Shown: positions 63,051 to 64,000 of the stretch, piece after piece | Numbering within the stretch: the stretch's first letter is position 1 | Layout of the letters: each line of letters starts with the position of its first letter | NCBI RefSeq assembly: GCF_036227325.1 | Contig: NZ_CP109467.1 | Span: 1,860,001 to 1,924,000, forward strand | Source of the DNA: Streptomyces sp. NBC_01465 | Lineage (GTDB): Bacteria; Actinomycetota; Actinomycetes; Streptomycetales; Streptomycetaceae | DNA: 64,000 bases | Direction: 5' to 3' | Position numbers and translations under genes: made by a program | Notes under the pieces: model-generated | Database searches by the model: none | What the model was told of the DNA's origin: nothing | The model's input: only the letters and a program-made list of their open reading frames with translations

Positions 63051-64000
63051 GCGTTCTCCCCTGCCGCGGCCTTGACCGGAAGGATCGCATGCACGCGGAA
63101 ACCGCCGCCGTAGCGGGGGCCCGCCGAGCAGGACCCCGTCAGCGCGGTGGCGCGCTCGCGCATGCCGATGAGGCCGTGGCCGCCGCCCTCCTCGGGCGCC
63201 GGTGCGTCCTCCCGGCCCGCACCCGCACCGTCGTCGAGGACCGTGACCTCCACGCTGCGGCCCACTCGGACCACGCTGACCTCGGCCTTGGCGCCCTCAC
63301 CCGCGTGCTTCTGCACATTGGTCAGCGCCTCCTGGATGATCCGGTACGCCGCCAGGTCGACGGCGGCGGGGAGCCCGGCCGGTGCGTCGGTGCGGGCCAC
63401 CTCGACCGGGAGCCCGGCGTTGCGGAAGGTGTCGACCAGTTCGTCGAGTACAGCCAGACCGGGCGCCGGTTCGGTGGGGGCCTCGGGGTCGCCGGACTGG
63501 CGCAGGAGGCCGACCGTGGCGCGGAGTTCGTTCAGCGCGGACCGGCTGGCTTCCCGTACATGGGCGAGTGCTTCCTTGGCCTGGTCGGGGCGCTTGTCCA
63601 TGACGTGGGCCGCGACCCCCGCCTGGACGTTGACCAGGGCGATGTGGTGGGCGACGACGTCGTGCAGATCGCGGGCGATGCGCAGCCGCTCCTCGGCGAC
63701 GCGGCGGCCCGCCTCCTCCTCGCGGGTGCGCTCCGCGCGCTCGGCGCGCTCGCGGATGGCGTCGACGAAGGCGCGGCGGCTGCGTACGGCGTCCCCTGCG
63801 GCGGCGGCCATACCCGTCCAGGCGAAGATCCCGAGGTTCTCCTGCGAGTACCAGGGCGCCTCGCTGAAGCCCATCGCGAACCCCGTCAGCACGGCCATGG
63901 TGACCAGGCCGACCCGCCAGGTGGTGGGGCGGTCGGTGCGGGCTGCGATGGAGTAGAGCGCGATGACGGCGCTCATCGCGACGGGCGCGGGCGGTACGGC
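63047..64000 (-). CDS. Sensor histidine kinase (5' end outside window)
   Basis: The C-terminal 317 residues are visible. A membrane segment near WRVGLVTMAVLTGFAMGF precedes the HisKA_3 domain with phosphoacceptor His in IARDLHDVVAHHIALV. The ATPase domain follows, with AYRIIQEALTNVQKHAGEG, VTVLDDGAGAG and GGHGLIGMRERATAL. This is the NarX/DesK type. The frame stays open to the right edge, and an in-frame ATG at 63976 lies inside the membrane region, so the true start is upstream of the window. It is translationally coupled to its response regulator gene by a four-base overlap. Confidence 0.9.
   Translation of the reverse strand, partial: AVPPAPVAMSAVIALYSIAARTDRPTTWRVGLVTMAVLTGFAMGFSEAPWYSQENLGIFAWTGMAAAAGDAVRSRRAFVDAIRERAERAERTREEEAGRRVAEERLRIARDLHDVVAHHIALVNVQAGVAAHVMDKRPDQAKEALAHVREASRSALNELRATVGLLRQSGDPEAPTEPAPGLAVLDELVDTFRNAGLPVEVARTDAPAGLPAAVDLAAYRIIQEALTNVQKHAGEGAKAEVSVVRVGRSVEVTVLDDGAGAGREDAPAPEEGGGHGLIGMRERATALTGSCSAGPRYGGGFRVHAILPVKAAAGENA

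Overview
The window is a 64 kb piece of a Streptomyces-type actinomycete chromosome. GC is very high, nearly every gene uses G or C at third codon positions, GTG and TTG starts are frequent, and most gene ends overlap or lie within tens of bases of the next gene. From memory, the gene order follows the S. coelicolor block around SCO2102-SCO2166. A thinner version of it is shared with Mycobacterium tuberculosis Rv2172c-Rv2204c (metF, an HTH protein, a Ser/Thr kinase, class II DAHP synthase, PlsC, an ArsA-like ATPase, an SRPBCC protein, fadD15, pimB, NlpC/P60, trpD, the bcc-aa3 oxidase genes, adoK and an ErpA-like protein). The window is therefore core chromosome. I see no rRNA, tRNA, CRISPR, insertion sequence, phage or integrase.

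Layout. 1-7600: a membrane protein with a Tyr/Gln-rich tail, metF, and thiamine genes (thiE apart; thiO-thiS-thiG behind a TPP riboswitch). 7.7-12.6 kb: a PASTA-domain kinase, an endonuclease IV, a His-rich DUF4396 membrane protein behind a copper-repressor-like palindrome, a molybdopterin oxidoreductase, and bacterioferritin facing bacterioferritin-associated ferredoxin with an iron box. 12.7-20.4 kb: class II DAHP synthase, a secreted peptidoglycan amidase, an attenuator-controlled fused anthranilate synthase, a D-lactate-dehydrogenase-like enzyme and phosphofructokinase. 20.4-29.3 kb: a MacRS-like two-component system, PlsC, an esterase, ROK glucokinase, an ArsA-like protein with an SRPBCC partner, and a phosphoesterase. 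29.5-39.3 kb: long-chain acyl-CoA ligase, PimB-type and GT87 mannosyltransferases, a lipoprotein metallopeptidase, two NlpC/P60 cell-wall hydrolases and an NYN-domain protein. 39.4-43.3 kb: a rhomboid protease, a RAM-domain protein, a class V aminotransferase behind a SAM-IV riboswitch, and trpD. 43.4-52.6 kb: the respiratory supercomplex genes ctaE-qcrCAB and ctaC-ctaD-ctaF, interrupted by a degenerate receiver protein and an L,D-transpeptidase lipoprotein. 52.9-64 kb: an IscS-TusA fusion, adenosine kinase, erpA, nadA, and an RND exporter next to a NarL-type two-component system.

How the genes fit together. Several groups share a theme: aromatic amino acid supply (DAHP synthase, trpEG, trpD); envelope building and remodelling (PlsC, PimB, GT87, amidase, NlpC/P60, L,D-transpeptidase, PASTA kinase); terminal respiration; and sulfur and Fe-S handling (Bfr/Bfd, the IscS-TusA fusion, ErpA, NadA, ThiS/ThiG). 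Cis-acting RNA control is unusually visible for 64 kb: a TPP riboswitch, a SAM-IV riboswitch and a Trp-codon attenuator. Two operator-like sites have a recognisable class (copper CsoR-type and iron DmdR/IdeR-type), and there is an unassigned perfect palindrome before fadD15.

The best candidates for something little described are the copper-box/His-rich DUF4396 unit, the SAM-IV-controlled aminotransferase, the IscS-TusA fusion and the ArsA-like protein with an altered P-loop. Start sites, operator assignments and RNA folds were read by eye and were not computed.
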